Part shown: positions 16,172-25,183 of the stretch, piece by piece | How positions within the stretch are numbered: position 1 is the stretch's first letter | Layout: every line of letters begins with the position of its first letter | Assembly: GCF_001238295.1 (NCBI RefSeq) | Contig: NZ_LGXZ01000017.1 | Span: 34,912-98,911, forward strand | Length of the DNA stretch: 64,000 nucleotides | Direction of reading: 5' to 3' | From: Ruegeria sp. 6PALISEP08 | GTDB lineage: Bacteria; Pseudomonadota; Alphaproteobacteria; Rhodobacterales; Rhodobacteraceae | The notes under the pieces: model-generated | Databases searched by the model: none | Told to the model about the DNA's origin: nothing | Seen by the model: the letters and a program-made list of their open reading frames with translations, nothing else | Position numbers and translations under genes: made by a program

Positions 16172-17247
16172 GTGCGGGCGCGTTTTCTGGACGCAGGGTG
16201 TTTGTAACCGGGCATACCGGTTTCAAAGGGGCCTGGTTGGCGGCGTGGCTGGCCGAAAGCGGTGCCGAAGTGACCGGCTATGCACATGCGCCCGAAACCG
16301 ACCCAAGTCTCTGGGCTTTGCTGGATCAGAGCAAAATACGATCGATCATTGGTGATCTGAATGACCGATCGACATTGGACCATGCCATAGCCGAGGCTGA
16401 CCCGGAATTCGTGTTTCACCTGGCCGCGCAATCCCTGGTACGGCGCTCATATCGAACGCCGGTTGATACGTTCGCCACCAACGTTCTGGGTACGGTTCAG
16501 CTTTTGGATGCCCTGCGCGCTGCTCCAAACCTGCGCGCAGTTGTCGTCGCAACTTCTGACAAGGCCTACGAGAATGTCGAACAGGTCTGGGGATATCGCG
16601 AAACCGACCCGATGGGTGGGCATGACCCTTATTCTGCATCGAAAGGTGCGACCGAGATAGCCGTCGCGGCGATGCGGCGCAGCTATTATTCACCAGATGC
16701 CGCCGATCCACATCCAGCTCGAGTTGCCAGCGCGCGCGCAGGCAATGTCATTGGCGGCGGCGACTGGGCTGAGGATCGATTGCTTCCCGATATCGTGCGT
16801 GGCTGCCTGAGCGACGAGGGGCGCGTCGTGCTGCGCCATCCCGGCGCGATCCGCCCCTGGCAACATGTGCTTGAACCCCTGAGAGGGTACATGATGCTGG
16901 CACAGCAGCTGGAGCAAAGCGACGCGTTTGCTCAAGGCTGGAACTTTGGCCCCGAACGCGACGATGAGCGCCCGGTTCTGGATGTGGCGCAGGCCGTCAT
17001 CAAAGCGCTTGGGCAGGGCCGGATCGAGGTCGATACCCCGGCAGATACTCCACATGAGGCCAATATGCTCCGGCTGGACGTATCGCAGGCGCGTGCAACG
17101 CTTGGCTGGCGTCCGGTTCTAAGCTTCGCGGACACCGTGAGACTGACAGCGGACTGGTATGCAGGCTGGGCCCGGGGCACACCGCCCGCCGAGCTGTGTC
17201 GTGCACAGATCGCCGAGTTTGAAACCATAAGTCAGGGGCAGACATGA
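16168..17247 (+). CDS. rfbG: CDP-glucose 4,6-dehydratase
   Basis: An NAD-dependent SDR enzyme that turns CDP-glucose into CDP-4-keto-6-deoxyglucose. [14 protein letters not shown] is the Rossmann motif in the form specific to this enzyme. ATSDKAYEN carries the active-site Ser/Asp region, and [11 protein letters not shown] is the catalytic Y-x3-[12 protein letters not shown] and [10 protein letters not shown] are further family marks. I took the ATG at 16168, which overlaps the rfbF stop as ATGA. An ATG five codons upstream at 16153 is possible. The product is the branch point for 3,6-dideoxyhexoses and branched sugars. The rfbH dehydrase that would lead to 3,6-dideoxyhexoses is absent. Confidence 0.94.
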   Translation: MSAGAFSGRRVFVTGHTGFKGAWLAAWLAESGAEVTGYAHAPETDPSLWALLDQSKIRSIIGDLNDRSTLDHAIAEADPEFVFHLAAQSLVRRSYRTPVDTFATNVLGTVQLLDALRAAPNLRAVVVATSDKAYENVEQVWGYRETDPMGGHDPYSASKGATEIAVAAMRRSYYSPDAADPHPARVASARAGNVIGGGDWAEDRLLPDIVRGCLSDEGRVVLRHPGAIRPWQHVLEPLRGYMMLAQQLEQSDAFAQGWNFGPERDDERPVLDVAQAVIKALGQGRIEVDTPADTPHEANMLRLDVSQARATLGWRPVLSFADTVRLTADWYAGWARGTPPAELCRAQIAEFETISQGQT

Positions 17248-18485
17248 CTGGCGCACCTCATTCCACTTGCCGCCATTGCGGCGCGAGCCTTGAGATGACG
17301 CTCGTCGATCTCGGGCTGTCCCCTCTGGCCAACTCCTATGTTGATCCCGCACAGGCAGACACCCCGGACCCGGTTTATCCGTTGCATGCCCGCGTCTGTA
17401 CGGAATGCTGGCTGGTCCAGGTGGACGACGCCGTACCCGCCGAAGAGATCTTTTCAACCGATTACGCTTACTTTTCCAGCTTCTCGGACAGTTGGCTGGC
17501 CCATTGCCGGGATTACGTGGAACAAATGATCAAGCGGTTCGATCTCGGGTCAGACGATCTGGTGATCGAGATTGCCTCGAATGACGGGTATCTGTTGCAG
17601 TATTTCGTTGAAAAGGGCATTCCGGTGCTGGGGATTGAGCCGTCGGGTAATGTCGCTGCCGCCGCAGAAAAGAGAGGCGTGCGTACGCTGGTCGACTATT
17701 TCGGCGATACGCTGGCCCAAAAGGTGGCCAAAACCGAGAAACCTCCGGCGCTGATTGCTTCGGCCAATGTTCTGGCGCATGTGCCCGATATCAACGATTT
17801 TGTTGCCGGCATCTCCACCCTGCTGACAGGTGATGCGGTCTATACGGTCGAATTCCCGCACCTTCTGAACCTGATCAAAAGTGTCCAGTTCGACACGATC
17901 TATCACGAACATTACTCCTATCTGTCACTGTTGGCGGTCGAGACAATCTTTGCCAAGGTGGGCCTGCGTGTGTTTGACGTTGAAGAGCTGCCAACCCATG
18001 GCGGATCACTGCGGGTGTTCGCCTGTCTTGAAGGGGCCAGCCACTCCGAAGGTTCTGGTGTGGCCAAGGTTCGCGCGGATGAGGCCGCGGCGCAGTTCGA
18101 CCGGCCTGAGGGCTATATGAATTTCACCATTCAGGTCGAAGCACTGCGCGACGGATTGCTCGCCTTTCTGCGCGAAGCAAATGCCAGGGGTGACACCATT
18201 GCCGCCTATGGTGCCGCCGCCAAGGGCAACACGCTGTTGAATTATGCCGGGATCGGCCCCGATCTGATCTCTTACTGCGTTGATCGCAACCCGGCCAAAC
18301 AGAACACGCTGCTGCCCGGCAGCCATATCCCCGTGCACGGGGTCGAAGCGCTGCGCGAGACGCCGCCGGATTACGTGTTGATCCTGCCCTGGAACATCCG
18401 GGACGAGGTCACGGATCAACTGTCCGGCCTGAAGGCGCACGGTACCCGGTTCGTGACCGCCGTGCCGGAGGTCAGGATCAGCTGA
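17244..18485 (+). CDS. Sugar C-methyltransferase (TylC3/NovU-like)
   Basis: A 413-residue SAM-dependent methyltransferase that should add a methyl branch to a carbon of the 4-keto sugar nucleotide. Cys9, Cys12, Cys52 and Cys55 form the N-terminal zinc site typical of the sugar C-methyltransferase family. VIEIASNDGYLLQYF at about 106-120 is the SAM motif in the E-x3-NDG form. TIYHEHYSYLSL and the THGGSLRVF block are family marks around the catalytic His residues. The C-terminal third (AAYGAAAKGNTLLNY, then PWNIRDEV) is the usual extra Rossmann-like domain. The start overlaps the rfbG stop by four bases. The carbon methylated (C3 in known relatives) is inferred. Confidence 0.9.
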   Translation: MTGAPHSTCRHCGASLEMTLVDLGLSPLANSYVDPAQADTPDPVYPLHARVCTECWLVQVDDAVPAEEIFSTDYAYFSSFSDSWLAHCRDYVEQMIKRFDLGSDDLVIEIASNDGYLLQYFVEKGIPVLGIEPSGNVAAAAEKRGVRTLVDYFGDTLAQKVAKTEKPPALIASANVLAHVPDINDFVAGISTLLTGDAVYTVEFPHLLNLIKSVQFDTIYHEHYSYLSLLAVETIFAKVGLRVFDVEELPTHGGSLRVFACLEGASHSEGSGVAKVRADEAAAQFDRPEGYMNFTIQVEALRDGLLAFLREANARGDTIAAYGAAAKGNTLLNYAGIGPDLISYCVDRNPAKQNTLLPGSHIPVHGVEALRETPPDYVLILPWNIRDEVTDQLSGLKAHGTRFVTAVPEVRIS

Positions 18486-19360
18486 TGGCACGGGTTCTGC
18501 TGACCGGCGCAACCGGATTGATCGGACGCGCGACAATCCCGGCTCTGACAGAGGCGGGCCATGAGGTGGTGACGCTGGGACGCAACACGGCAAGCGACAT
18601 CACCTGCGATCTGCTGGACCCCAGTGCCACCACAACAGCTCTTGAAGCAACCCGCGCCAGCCATCTGGTTCATCTGGCCTGGCATGATGGCCCGCGCGAC
18701 CGCTGGACTTCTGCGGCCAATCTGGCCTGGATGGCCGCTACGCTACATCTGGTGCGGGAATTCGCGCGAACAGGCGGCCAGCGCGCGGTCTGCGCCGGAA
18801 GCTGCGCCGAATATGACTGGTCAGTGCCGGACCTGACTGAAACAACGCCTTTGCGGCCACGCACCTTGTATGGCGCGGCCAAGGCCGGAACCGGTCTGGC
18901 GCTGTGTGCAGGACAGGGTTCGCTTGGCCTTTCACTGGCCTGGGCCCGCATCTTTTTTGTTTATGGATCGGGCGAACCGCCGGGGCGGTTGCTCGGCGAT
19001 CTGATTTCGAATCTCAAAGCGGGTCAACCCGTAGATTGCACCGATGGCCTGCAGGAGCGCGACTTCCTGCATGTAGATGATCTGGCACGCGCTCTGTTAC
19101 AACTGCTGGAGACGAATGTGACCGGCGCGGTCAATGTCGCCAGCGGCGCCGCAATCCCGGTTCGGGAACTCATTGAAGAGGTTGCGCAACAAATGCATCA
19201 CCCCGACCTGATCCGACTGGGTGCGATCACGCGCGCAGCAGACGACCCTGCCCGGCTGGCAGCAGATGTGGGCCGGTTGCATGATGAGACTGGTTTCATT
19301 CCGAGGCATGACATCGCCTCGGGGATAGCAGAGGTTCTGCGGGCCGGAGAAGTGACATGA
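18485..19360 (+). CDS. NAD-dependent sugar epimerase/reductase
   Basis: An extended SDR protein of 291 residues with VLLTGATGLIGRATIPAL at the N-terminus. A serine-rich active-site strand (CAGSCAEYDWS) and LYGAAKAG follow, where the catalytic pattern Y-x3-K is present as YGAAK. RIFFVYGSGEPPGRLL and ERDFLHVDDLARALLQL are normal for the family. By position it should act after the C-methyltransferase, reducing the 4-keto group or inverting a centre to finish the CDP-sugar. It overlaps the methyltransferase stop by one base and gtrA by four. Reductase and epimerase roles cannot be separated from sequence. Confidence 0.85.
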   Translation: MARVLLTGATGLIGRATIPALTEAGHEVVTLGRNTASDITCDLLDPSATTTALEATRASHLVHLAWHDGPRDRWTSAANLAWMAATLHLVREFARTGGQRAVCAGSCAEYDWSVPDLTETTPLRPRTLYGAAKAGTGLALCAGQGSLGLSLAWARIFFVYGSGEPPGRLLGDLISNLKAGQPVDCTDGLQERDFLHVDDLARALLQLLETNVTGAVNVASGAAIPVRELIEEVAQQMHHPDLIRLGAITRAADDPARLAADVGRLHDETGFIPRHDIASGIAEVLRAGEVT

Positions 19361-19758
19361 AAAAACATCTTATCCCCCGCGAGAAATCCTTCATGCGTTT
19401 CGCTTTGGTCGGAGTGTTGAATACGGCGTTCGGCTATGCGCTCTTTACTGCCCTCAATCTATTCGGCCTGCCACCACAGGTCGCGCTTGCGATCTCGTTT
19501 TCCGGCGGGGTTCTATGGAATTTCATGACTCATGCCCGGCTTGTATTTGGCACCAAGGGTTTTGGGCGCCTGCCGTTTTATGTGCTGTCCTACCTGTTGG
19601 TCTATGCATTCAACGCCTTGTCTCTGGAAGGGTTACTGTCCGCTGGCCTGCAACCGATCGTCGCGCAGGGGATACTTGTTTTACCCGCCGCCATTCTGGC
19701 CTTCATCCTGATTTCCCGGGTGTTGACAGATCGCTTTCCATGGCAACAGGAGGTGTAA
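19357..19758 (+). CDS. GtrA family membrane protein
   Basis: A small inner-membrane protein of 133 residues with four hydrophobic segments (about 12-35, 38-58, 70-93 and 97-118), the layout of GtrA (PF04138). RFALVGVLNTAFGYALF at the N-terminus is the family signature. GtrA proteins are thought to flip a polyprenyl-phosphate-linked sugar for surface glycan modification, usually with a GtrB glycosyltransferase and a polytopic third enzyme. Candidates for both lie nearby on the minus strand (23958-24941 and 21910-23961). This gene is coupled to the CDP-sugar genes by a four-base overlap, which suggests that the CDP-sugar product is the cargo. That link is inferred. Confidence 0.87.
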   Translation: MKKHLIPREKSFMRFALVGVLNTAFGYALFTALNLFGLPPQVALAISFSGGVLWNFMTHARLVFGTKGFGRLPFYVLSYLLVYAFNALSLEGLLSAGLQPIVAQGILVLPAAILAFILISRVLTDRFPWQQEV

Positions 19759-19862
19759 AAAATGCTCGAATATTATATTCTGGCTTATAAGCCATTGAAG
19801 ACCAAACCGACCACGGAGTCTGAAATTTGACATAAGAACTGTACCGCGAGGATAGTTAAATA

Positions 19863-21899
19863 ATGCGTCTTTACCTTGCCGATCTCGGCCATAACCTCGT
19901 TACTGCAACATCGGACACCTATCCGCTGGGTGTCGGTAATCTTGCGACTTTCGCCCAGGCTTATGCAAAAAGCCCAACACCGATTGATGTTGCGATCTTC
20001 CGCGATCCCCAAGAGCTCAAAACTGCAATCGACACAGCTCCGCCCGATGTGATCGGCTTTTCCAGCTACTCCTGGAACCACCATCTGGCCTTGTCCTTTG
20101 CCGACTATGTGAAAACGATCAATCCCGACAGTCTGACCTTGATGGGCGGCCCCAATTTTCCACTGACCGAAGACGAACAGGAAAGCTGGATCCGGACCAT
20201 GCCGCAGATCGACATGCATGTACGCGGCCCCACCTATGAGGGTGAGCGCGCCTTTCTGAGCACGTTGCAGCGTTTCATCGATGTCGGCACCCGTCGCGAA
20301 GGCATGTGGGAAGAGGCAGTCGATGGCGCGCTTTACGTCCACCCTCAAAGCGGTGAAATCCTGCGCGGGGGCGAACCGCCCCGCATTCGTGATCTGGACG
20401 AGATTCCGTCACCCTATCTTGCCGGATTCATGGACAAGTTCTTCGATACCGGCCTGTTTGCTTTGATGCAACTGGCACGCGGCTGTCCGTTCACCTGTGC
20501 CTTCTGCAACTCGGCGGTCAAATCGAATTCGAAAGTCTTCCGCCATTCGTTTGAACGCACCAAGGCCGATCTGGATTACATCGTGGCCCGCATCAACCAT
20601 GCCAGCCCGCTGTGTTTTGCCGACGACAATTTCGGCATGTACGTGCAGGATGAAGAAGTGGCCGATTATCTGGGCCATCTGATGGACCGGTACGACTGGC
20701 CCAAATACATCCGCACAACCACGGGCAAGAACCGCGGCGACCGGATCATCAAGGTGATGCGCAAGGCCAAGGGCCGGTTGCCGATGACCTCGTCGGTTCA
20801 GTCTCTGAATCCGGAAGTTCTGAAGAACATCAAACGCGACAATATCAGCCTGGACACCTATACCGAGGTGCAACAGGAACTGCATTCAAAGGGTATGCAA
20901 TCCTATGGCGAACTGATCCTGTGCATGCCCGGTGAAACCAGGGAATCCTTCATGGGTGCCGTCGATCAACTGATCGAAACCGGCGTCAGCCGGGTGGCTG
21001 CGCACCAGTTGATGCTGCTGCACGGCGCACCGCTGGCCAATCCCGACAGCCGCGAGAAGTTCGGTTTCAAAACGCTCCATCGCGTGGTTGCCCGGTGCCT
21101 GGGCCAATATACCGGTCCAACCGTGGTCGAGACCGAGGAAATGGTGGTCCAGTCCGAGAATTTCTCGTTCCAGGATTATCTGGACACCCGTGTTTTCCAT
21201 CTGCTGCTGACGATCTTCTATTACGAAGACAATTTCGAAGAAGCCTTCCGGCTGGCGCGTTCTCTGGGCATCCGACCGTTTCAAATCATTGAGCATATGC
21301 AAAAGATTCTGGATCAGGCGCCGGAACCGTTCCGCAATGCGATGGCCGGTTATCTGGAAGAGAACCAGCAGGAGCTGTTTGAAACCCGCACCGAATGCGT
21401 GGCCTGGGCCCGGGAAAACTATGACAATCTGATCGACGGAGAACTTGGGGGCAATCTGCTCAGCAAATATTCGATGATTGGCCGGTTCATTGTGCTGGAC
21501 GAAGCGCTTGCATTCCTGAAGCGGGCCATCTCGGACCTGCTGGACGAAGACGATCACAAAGCGCATGCGATGCTGGATACGATCATCAACTACTACAGTG
21601 CCGTGATGTTGCATGTGCCCTTCTCACAGAGCCTGGAGCACGAACCGGTCTGGAGCTCATCCTTTGATGTCGAGGCCTGGCGGAACTCGGGATATGAGGG
21701 TGCCCTGACCGATCATCAGTTCGACGCGCCACGCAAATTCCAGACGCAGGTCGACCAACGCGTAAAAACAACTCTGCTGTCCCGGATCGACACCTTTGGT
21801 GAACACGCTTCGGGACTGGGCCGGTTCACACGGACGATGTTTGCCAATGATTTCAGACGCGATTTCGTAGCGCTCGAAAACCAGCATGCGGCCGAATAG
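19863..21899 (+). CDS. Radical SAM protein with B12-binding-like N-domain
   Basis: A 678-residue cytoplasmic protein. Cys208, Cys212 and Cys215 in GCPFTCAFCNS form the C-x3-C-x2-C site for the [4Fe-4S] cluster that cleaves SAM. Residues 1-140 have the Rossmann outline of cobalamin-binding domains (YPLGVGNLATFAQ, VIGFSSYSWNHHL, LMGGPNFP), but the DxHxxG cobalamin-ligand motif is absent, so B12 may be bound base-on or not at all. LILCMPGETRESF is the usual late radical SAM strand. About 300 further residues at the C-terminus have no recognised domain. It follows gtrA by 104 bases on the same strand. Sugar or lipid-carrier modification is a guess from context. Confidence 0.8.
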   Translation: MRLYLADLGHNLVTATSDTYPLGVGNLATFAQAYAKSPTPIDVAIFRDPQELKTAIDTAPPDVIGFSSYSWNHHLALSFADYVKTINPDSLTLMGGPNFPLTEDEQESWIRTMPQIDMHVRGPTYEGERAFLSTLQRFIDVGTRREGMWEEAVDGALYVHPQSGEILRGGEPPRIRDLDEIPSPYLAGFMDKFFDTGLFALMQLARGCPFTCAFCNSAVKSNSKVFRHSFERTKADLDYIVARINHASPLCFADDNFGMYVQDEEVADYLGHLMDRYDWPKYIRTTTGKNRGDRIIKVMRKAKGRLPMTSSVQSLNPEVLKNIKRDNISLDTYTEVQQELHSKGMQSYGELILCMPGETRESFMGAVDQLIETGVSRVAAHQLMLLHGAPLANPDSREKFGFKTLHRVVARCLGQYTGPTVVETEEMVVQSENFSFQDYLDTRVFHLLLTIFYYEDNFEEAFRLARSLGIRPFQIIEHMQKILDQAPEPFRNAMAGYLEENQQELFETRTECVAWARENYDNLIDGELGGNLLSKYSMIGRFIVLDEALAFLKRAISDLLDEDDHKAHAMLDTIINYYSAVMLHVPFSQSLEHEPVWSSSFDVEAWRNSGYEGALTDHQFDAPRKFQTQVDQRVKTTLLSRIDTFGEHASGLGRFTRTMFANDFRRDFVALENQHAAE

Positions 21900-21916
21900 G
21901 CCCACGGGCCTATTCG
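21893..21916. terminator. Perfect hairpin shared by two convergent stop codons
   Basis: CGAATAGGCC at 21893-21902 is the exact reverse complement of GGCCTATTCG at 21907-21916, with the loop CACG. Each arm carries the final Glu codon and TAG stop of one of the two facing genes. The symmetrical stem could act on both transcripts. There is no T run on either strand. Confidence 0.55.
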
Positions 21917-23961
21917 CTATCCCTCAGATAGACAACCTCGCGCCCGGGAAAGGCTGCGATGATGGCTGCATTCTGCTGAGGGCTCATATCGCGCAGGAAA
22001 ATCGGCTTGCCCTCCGGCAGGAACGGGTCGTTGAGATAAAGCGCCGACCCGATATCTCCTTCTGTCGAGACAAAGACCAACGCGTTGCCAAGATCGGCCG
22101 CCTCGACCTGTCGCCGAATGTCGCCGGTATATCCGCCATACCCATCATATTTCGAAACACCACGCCAGGATGTGAAGCTGACGACAGAGACGGCACAGAG
22201 CAGCAGGACAACACAGTTCAGGCGGCCGCGATACTGCCCGGACAGTCGGTCATGGATCGCTTCGATTCCAGCAGCGGACAGCACCAGGGCAGGCAGCAAT
22301 GCCGTATGCCAATAGCGCGGGCCAAGATAGAAGGTACCCGTAAACCAATAGAAGAACAGAACGGCCACGAGGACAGCAAAGATCACCAGCATCGCCCGGT
22401 CAAAACCGGTTAGCTTTTTGCCCCAGATAAAGCCGATCCAGATCGGAACCAGCGATCCGAATGTCCAGCCCAAAAGCTCGAGGTTGAGCGACGCAATCGC
22501 ATTGATCAGGTTCAGCACGGCCTCAGCCGGGCTGTGACCGACCCAGATATCCAGCGCCCCCCAGCTTTGGGCGGGCGGGCCTACATTCTCGCCAAATCCA
22601 AATGCGTTTTGCGTATCCGGCCACAGACGGCTGAGATAGTCAGCCTGCGCTGTCAAAAGCGGATCGCCCGTGATCCCGTAGTTGAACAGAAAAACGGCGG
22701 ATCCAGACAGGATGCCCCCGACGCCACAGGCCAGCACCTGTCCGACCCCGCCAGGCAACCGGCGCAGCAGCCACAGGCCCGTCAGGCCGCCTACGATCAA
22801 CCCGTCCAGCGGTCGGGTGAAGAACCCCCACCCCAAGGCCAACCCAGCGGCAAATGCCAGCAACACCGCCCTACGGGCAGACCCCTCTCCGGCCCGGAGC
22901 AGGCACCACCAAGCCAGTAAGACCGTCACCAGCATAAGCGCGTGATTCATCAGCGTGGCCCCAACAGCCAGCACCCAGGGTGAAGTCGCCATAAGCAACG
23001 CGACCATATCCGCGCGTTCGCGGCTGACAGCGTGCCGGACAATGTCATGCGCCAGCCAGACCGATATCCCGGTCAGGATCGGATTGATCACCCAGGGCTC
23101 CCCGATCAGCACTCCAAGGCTCAGAACAACAGCCCAGCCTTGCGCTGGGACACTGATCCATTTGCCCTCATGCACTTCGAGAAGATAATATTCCAGCGCG
23201 GGTTGTGCTGCTTCGGGCGGGACCGGAGCCCAGAGCGTACCAGCCGCAAAGGTCCGTGCCTGAAAGAGATAGGCCAGTTCATCTTCGACATGGGGAGCAC
23301 GGTCGAACGCCGTCCAGGCAAGAACGGCACTGGCCACCGCCGCAAAAACCGCCAAAGCGGACACCGGGATACGCGGCATGCGATCGGGACCTGCCACGGC
23401 GAACATGGCGACCAGCGTGGCCATCTGAACAAGAGATAATGCACCGCCGACACCGATCTGCAGTCCGAAGGCCATGAAATAGCCATAGGCCACATAAGGT
23501 GTTGCGGACAGGCAGAAAACCGCGACCAGAACCATCAGAAGAAACAGGCGGACAGTCCCCGCCCTGGCGAAAAGACCCCTGACAGCCTCCCGGCCTGCAG
23601 GACGCACCAGAACAACACCCGTCAGAACCGCCTGTGCGGCCAGTATCATCAGCATAATCAGGTTTTCAGGCGGGTCGGCGGAAATCTCGAGCCGTGGAAA
23701 CCAGAGCGGTTGAGTCAACCACAACCGGGCGGAACTACCCAGCAGAACCAGAGCGGCCAACGCCCCGAACCAAGATAATCCGCGCGACCAGAAGACCCCG
23801 ATCAGAACCACTGCAACCGCGGCCATAACCGTAAACCACACGCGCAACTCGGCCAGCGTGGCATTGGTGACGGGCGCATCCGCGGCCCAGGCAGGACCTG
23901 CGCATGTGCAGAGCACAAGAGCAAGGCAGCGCCATTGCCACCGGTTGGTCTGCGCGATCAT
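21910..23961 (-). CDS. PMT-like polytopic glycosyltransferase
   Basis: A 683-residue inner-membrane protein with a likely signal or first helix (ALVLCTCAGPAWAA), about a dozen further hydrophobic segments to residue 580, and a soluble C-terminal domain of about 100 residues. The external loop near residue 220 reads FDRAPHVEDELAYLFQAR, the acidic D-E motif of the ArnT/PMT (GT39/GT83-like) group of GT-C enzymes. Such enzymes move a sugar from a polyprenyl phosphate donor to a surface acceptor in the periplasm. Its start overlaps the end of the GtrB-like gene by four bases, which supports a GtrB-flippase-transferase module, with GtrA encoded across on the other strand. Exact family unsure. Confidence 0.7.
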   Translation of the reverse strand: MIAQTNRWQWRCLALVLCTCAGPAWAADAPVTNATLAELRVWFTVMAAVAVVLIGVFWSRGLSWFGALAALVLLGSSARLWLTQPLWFPRLEISADPPENLIMLMILAAQAVLTGVVLVRPAGREAVRGLFARAGTVRLFLLMVLVAVFCLSATPYVAYGYFMAFGLQIGVGGALSLVQMATLVAMFAVAGPDRMPRIPVSALAVFAAVASAVLAWTAFDRAPHVEDELAYLFQARTFAAGTLWAPVPPEAAQPALEYYLLEVHEGKWISVPAQGWAVVLSLGVLIGEPWVINPILTGISVWLAHDIVRHAVSRERADMVALLMATSPWVLAVGATLMNHALMLVTVLLAWWCLLRAGEGSARRAVLLAFAAGLALGWGFFTRPLDGLIVGGLTGLWLLRRLPGGVGQVLACGVGGILSGSAVFLFNYGITGDPLLTAQADYLSRLWPDTQNAFGFGENVGPPAQSWGALDIWVGHSPAEAVLNLINAIASLNLELLGWTFGSLVPIWIGFIWGKKLTGFDRAMLVIFAVLVAVLFFYWFTGTFYLGPRYWHTALLPALVLSAAGIEAIHDRLSGQYRGRLNCVVLLLCAVSVVSFTSWRGVSKYDGYGGYTGDIRRQVEAADLGNALVFVSTEGDIGSALYLNDPFLPEGKPIFLRDMSPQQNAAIIAAFPGREVVYLRDSE

Positions 23962-24941
23962 GCCAGATGCTCTTCTCTGGCCAGAGCTGGGTCCCGAGCG
24001 GGACCTTCGATGTTGATACGTTCCTGCTCGGTCACAATAGGCCCGCCGCGCACCTGATTATGGATCGAGGTGATGTATTCCCCCAGCATCCCAATGAACA
24101 GCATCTGAATGCCCGACAGGAAGAACAGGGATACGATGATGGTCGTCGTCCCGCGCGGTGCCTGATCGGGATTGACGAAAAAGAGCACTGCGGAAATAAG
24201 AGAAAACAGAATACAGGCTGTTGCGATCACCAGCCCGCTGATCGTGCAGAACCGCATGGGTGCACGCGTAAAGGAAAAGATTGCATTAAGAGCCTGATCC
24301 GTCAGCGCCATCAAGCTGTGCTTGGTCAACCCGCTTTTCCGCGCTTGCCAGACATATGGCTTGATGATCCGGCGAAAGCCGCAACTTGCGATGATGCCGC
24401 GGATATAGGGATAGTGATCCTTGTGTGCCAGAACTGCCTTAAGCACCTTGCGATCAATCAGTTGAAACTCTCCGACAGACGGTTCCAGCCACACATCGGA
24501 CAGCCCGTTGACAAGGCGATAAAAGATTCCGCGCGCATTGCGCATCACGAACCCTTCCTCGCGGATGCTGCGGGCACCGGCCACCACGTCATAGCCGCTT
24601 TCCCACAATTCGACGAATTCCGGGATCAGTTCGGGCGGGTCCTGCAGGTCGACAGGCAGCATCACAACTACCCCGTCACCGGATGCATAGCGCAGCCCAT
24701 TGAAGGTTGACCGGAACACCCCGAAATTGCGGGCGTTGACCACGACCTTCACGCCCTGATCTTGTGCGGCAATCTCGCGCAGGATGTCCACGGTTCGGTC
24801 CGAAGAGGCATTGTCGATAAAAATATGCTCGCGCCTGTAGCCCGGCAGTTCCTTGTCGAAAATCGCCTTTACGGTCTCATAACAATTCGCCACGTTGTCT
24901 TCTTCATTGAAGCATGGCGAAACAATGGAAATTGTTTTCAT
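23958..24941 (-). CDS. GtrB/ArnC-like polyprenyl-phosphate glycosyltransferase
   Basis: A GT2 enzyme of the DPM1/ArnC/GtrB group that loads a sugar from a nucleotide donor onto undecaprenyl phosphate. ISIVSPCFNEEDNVANCY opens the nucleotide fold. FIDNASSDRT, NFGVFRSTFNGL and MLPVDLQDPPE are family signatures. Two C-terminal membrane segments lie at about residues 235-258 and 268-290 (CTISGLVIATACILF; IVSLFFLSGIQMLFIGMLGE). I chose the ATG at 24941. An in-frame ATG five codons earlier and a GTG/ATG extension to 25031 lack any family sequence. It is translationally coupled to the PMT-like gene, so its lipid-linked sugar is probably that enzyme's donor. Confidence 0.9.
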   Translation of the reverse strand: MKTISIVSPCFNEEDNVANCYETVKAIFDKELPGYRREHIFIDNASSDRTVDILREIAAQDQGVKVVVNARNFGVFRSTFNGLRYASGDGVVVMLPVDLQDPPELIPEFVELWESGYDVVAGARSIREEGFVMRNARGIFYRLVNGLSDVWLEPSVGEFQLIDRKVLKAVLAHKDHYPYIRGIIASCGFRRIIKPYVWQARKSGLTKHSLMALTDQALNAIFSFTRAPMRFCTISGLVIATACILFSLISAVLFFVNPDQAPRGTTTIIVSLFFLSGIQMLFIGMLGEYITSIHNQVRGGPIVTEQERINIEGPARDPALAREEHLA

Positions 24942-25183
24942 AGCTCTATTTAACATCAAACAGCACCGCTTACCCCACCAATACCCGGGTATAATCATAA
25001 CATCCCGCGAAGTTCGGGATTCGCACAACACTTAACCTGCAGGAATATCATGAAATAACGTGCCTCACGCCATCATGGAAAGCCAAATCCGCCTTTCTTG
25101 CAAAACAATGCCGTATCGCCATTGTTTCCTTTACATTTACTCCGTTTAATATGTCCGTAGATTGTAGACAGACGAACATTCAT

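Noticed and set aside
15398..19360. Yersiniose or other 3,6-dideoxyhexose pathway
   Set aside because: The required rfbH-type dehydrase and its reductase are absent from the operon and from the rest of the window.
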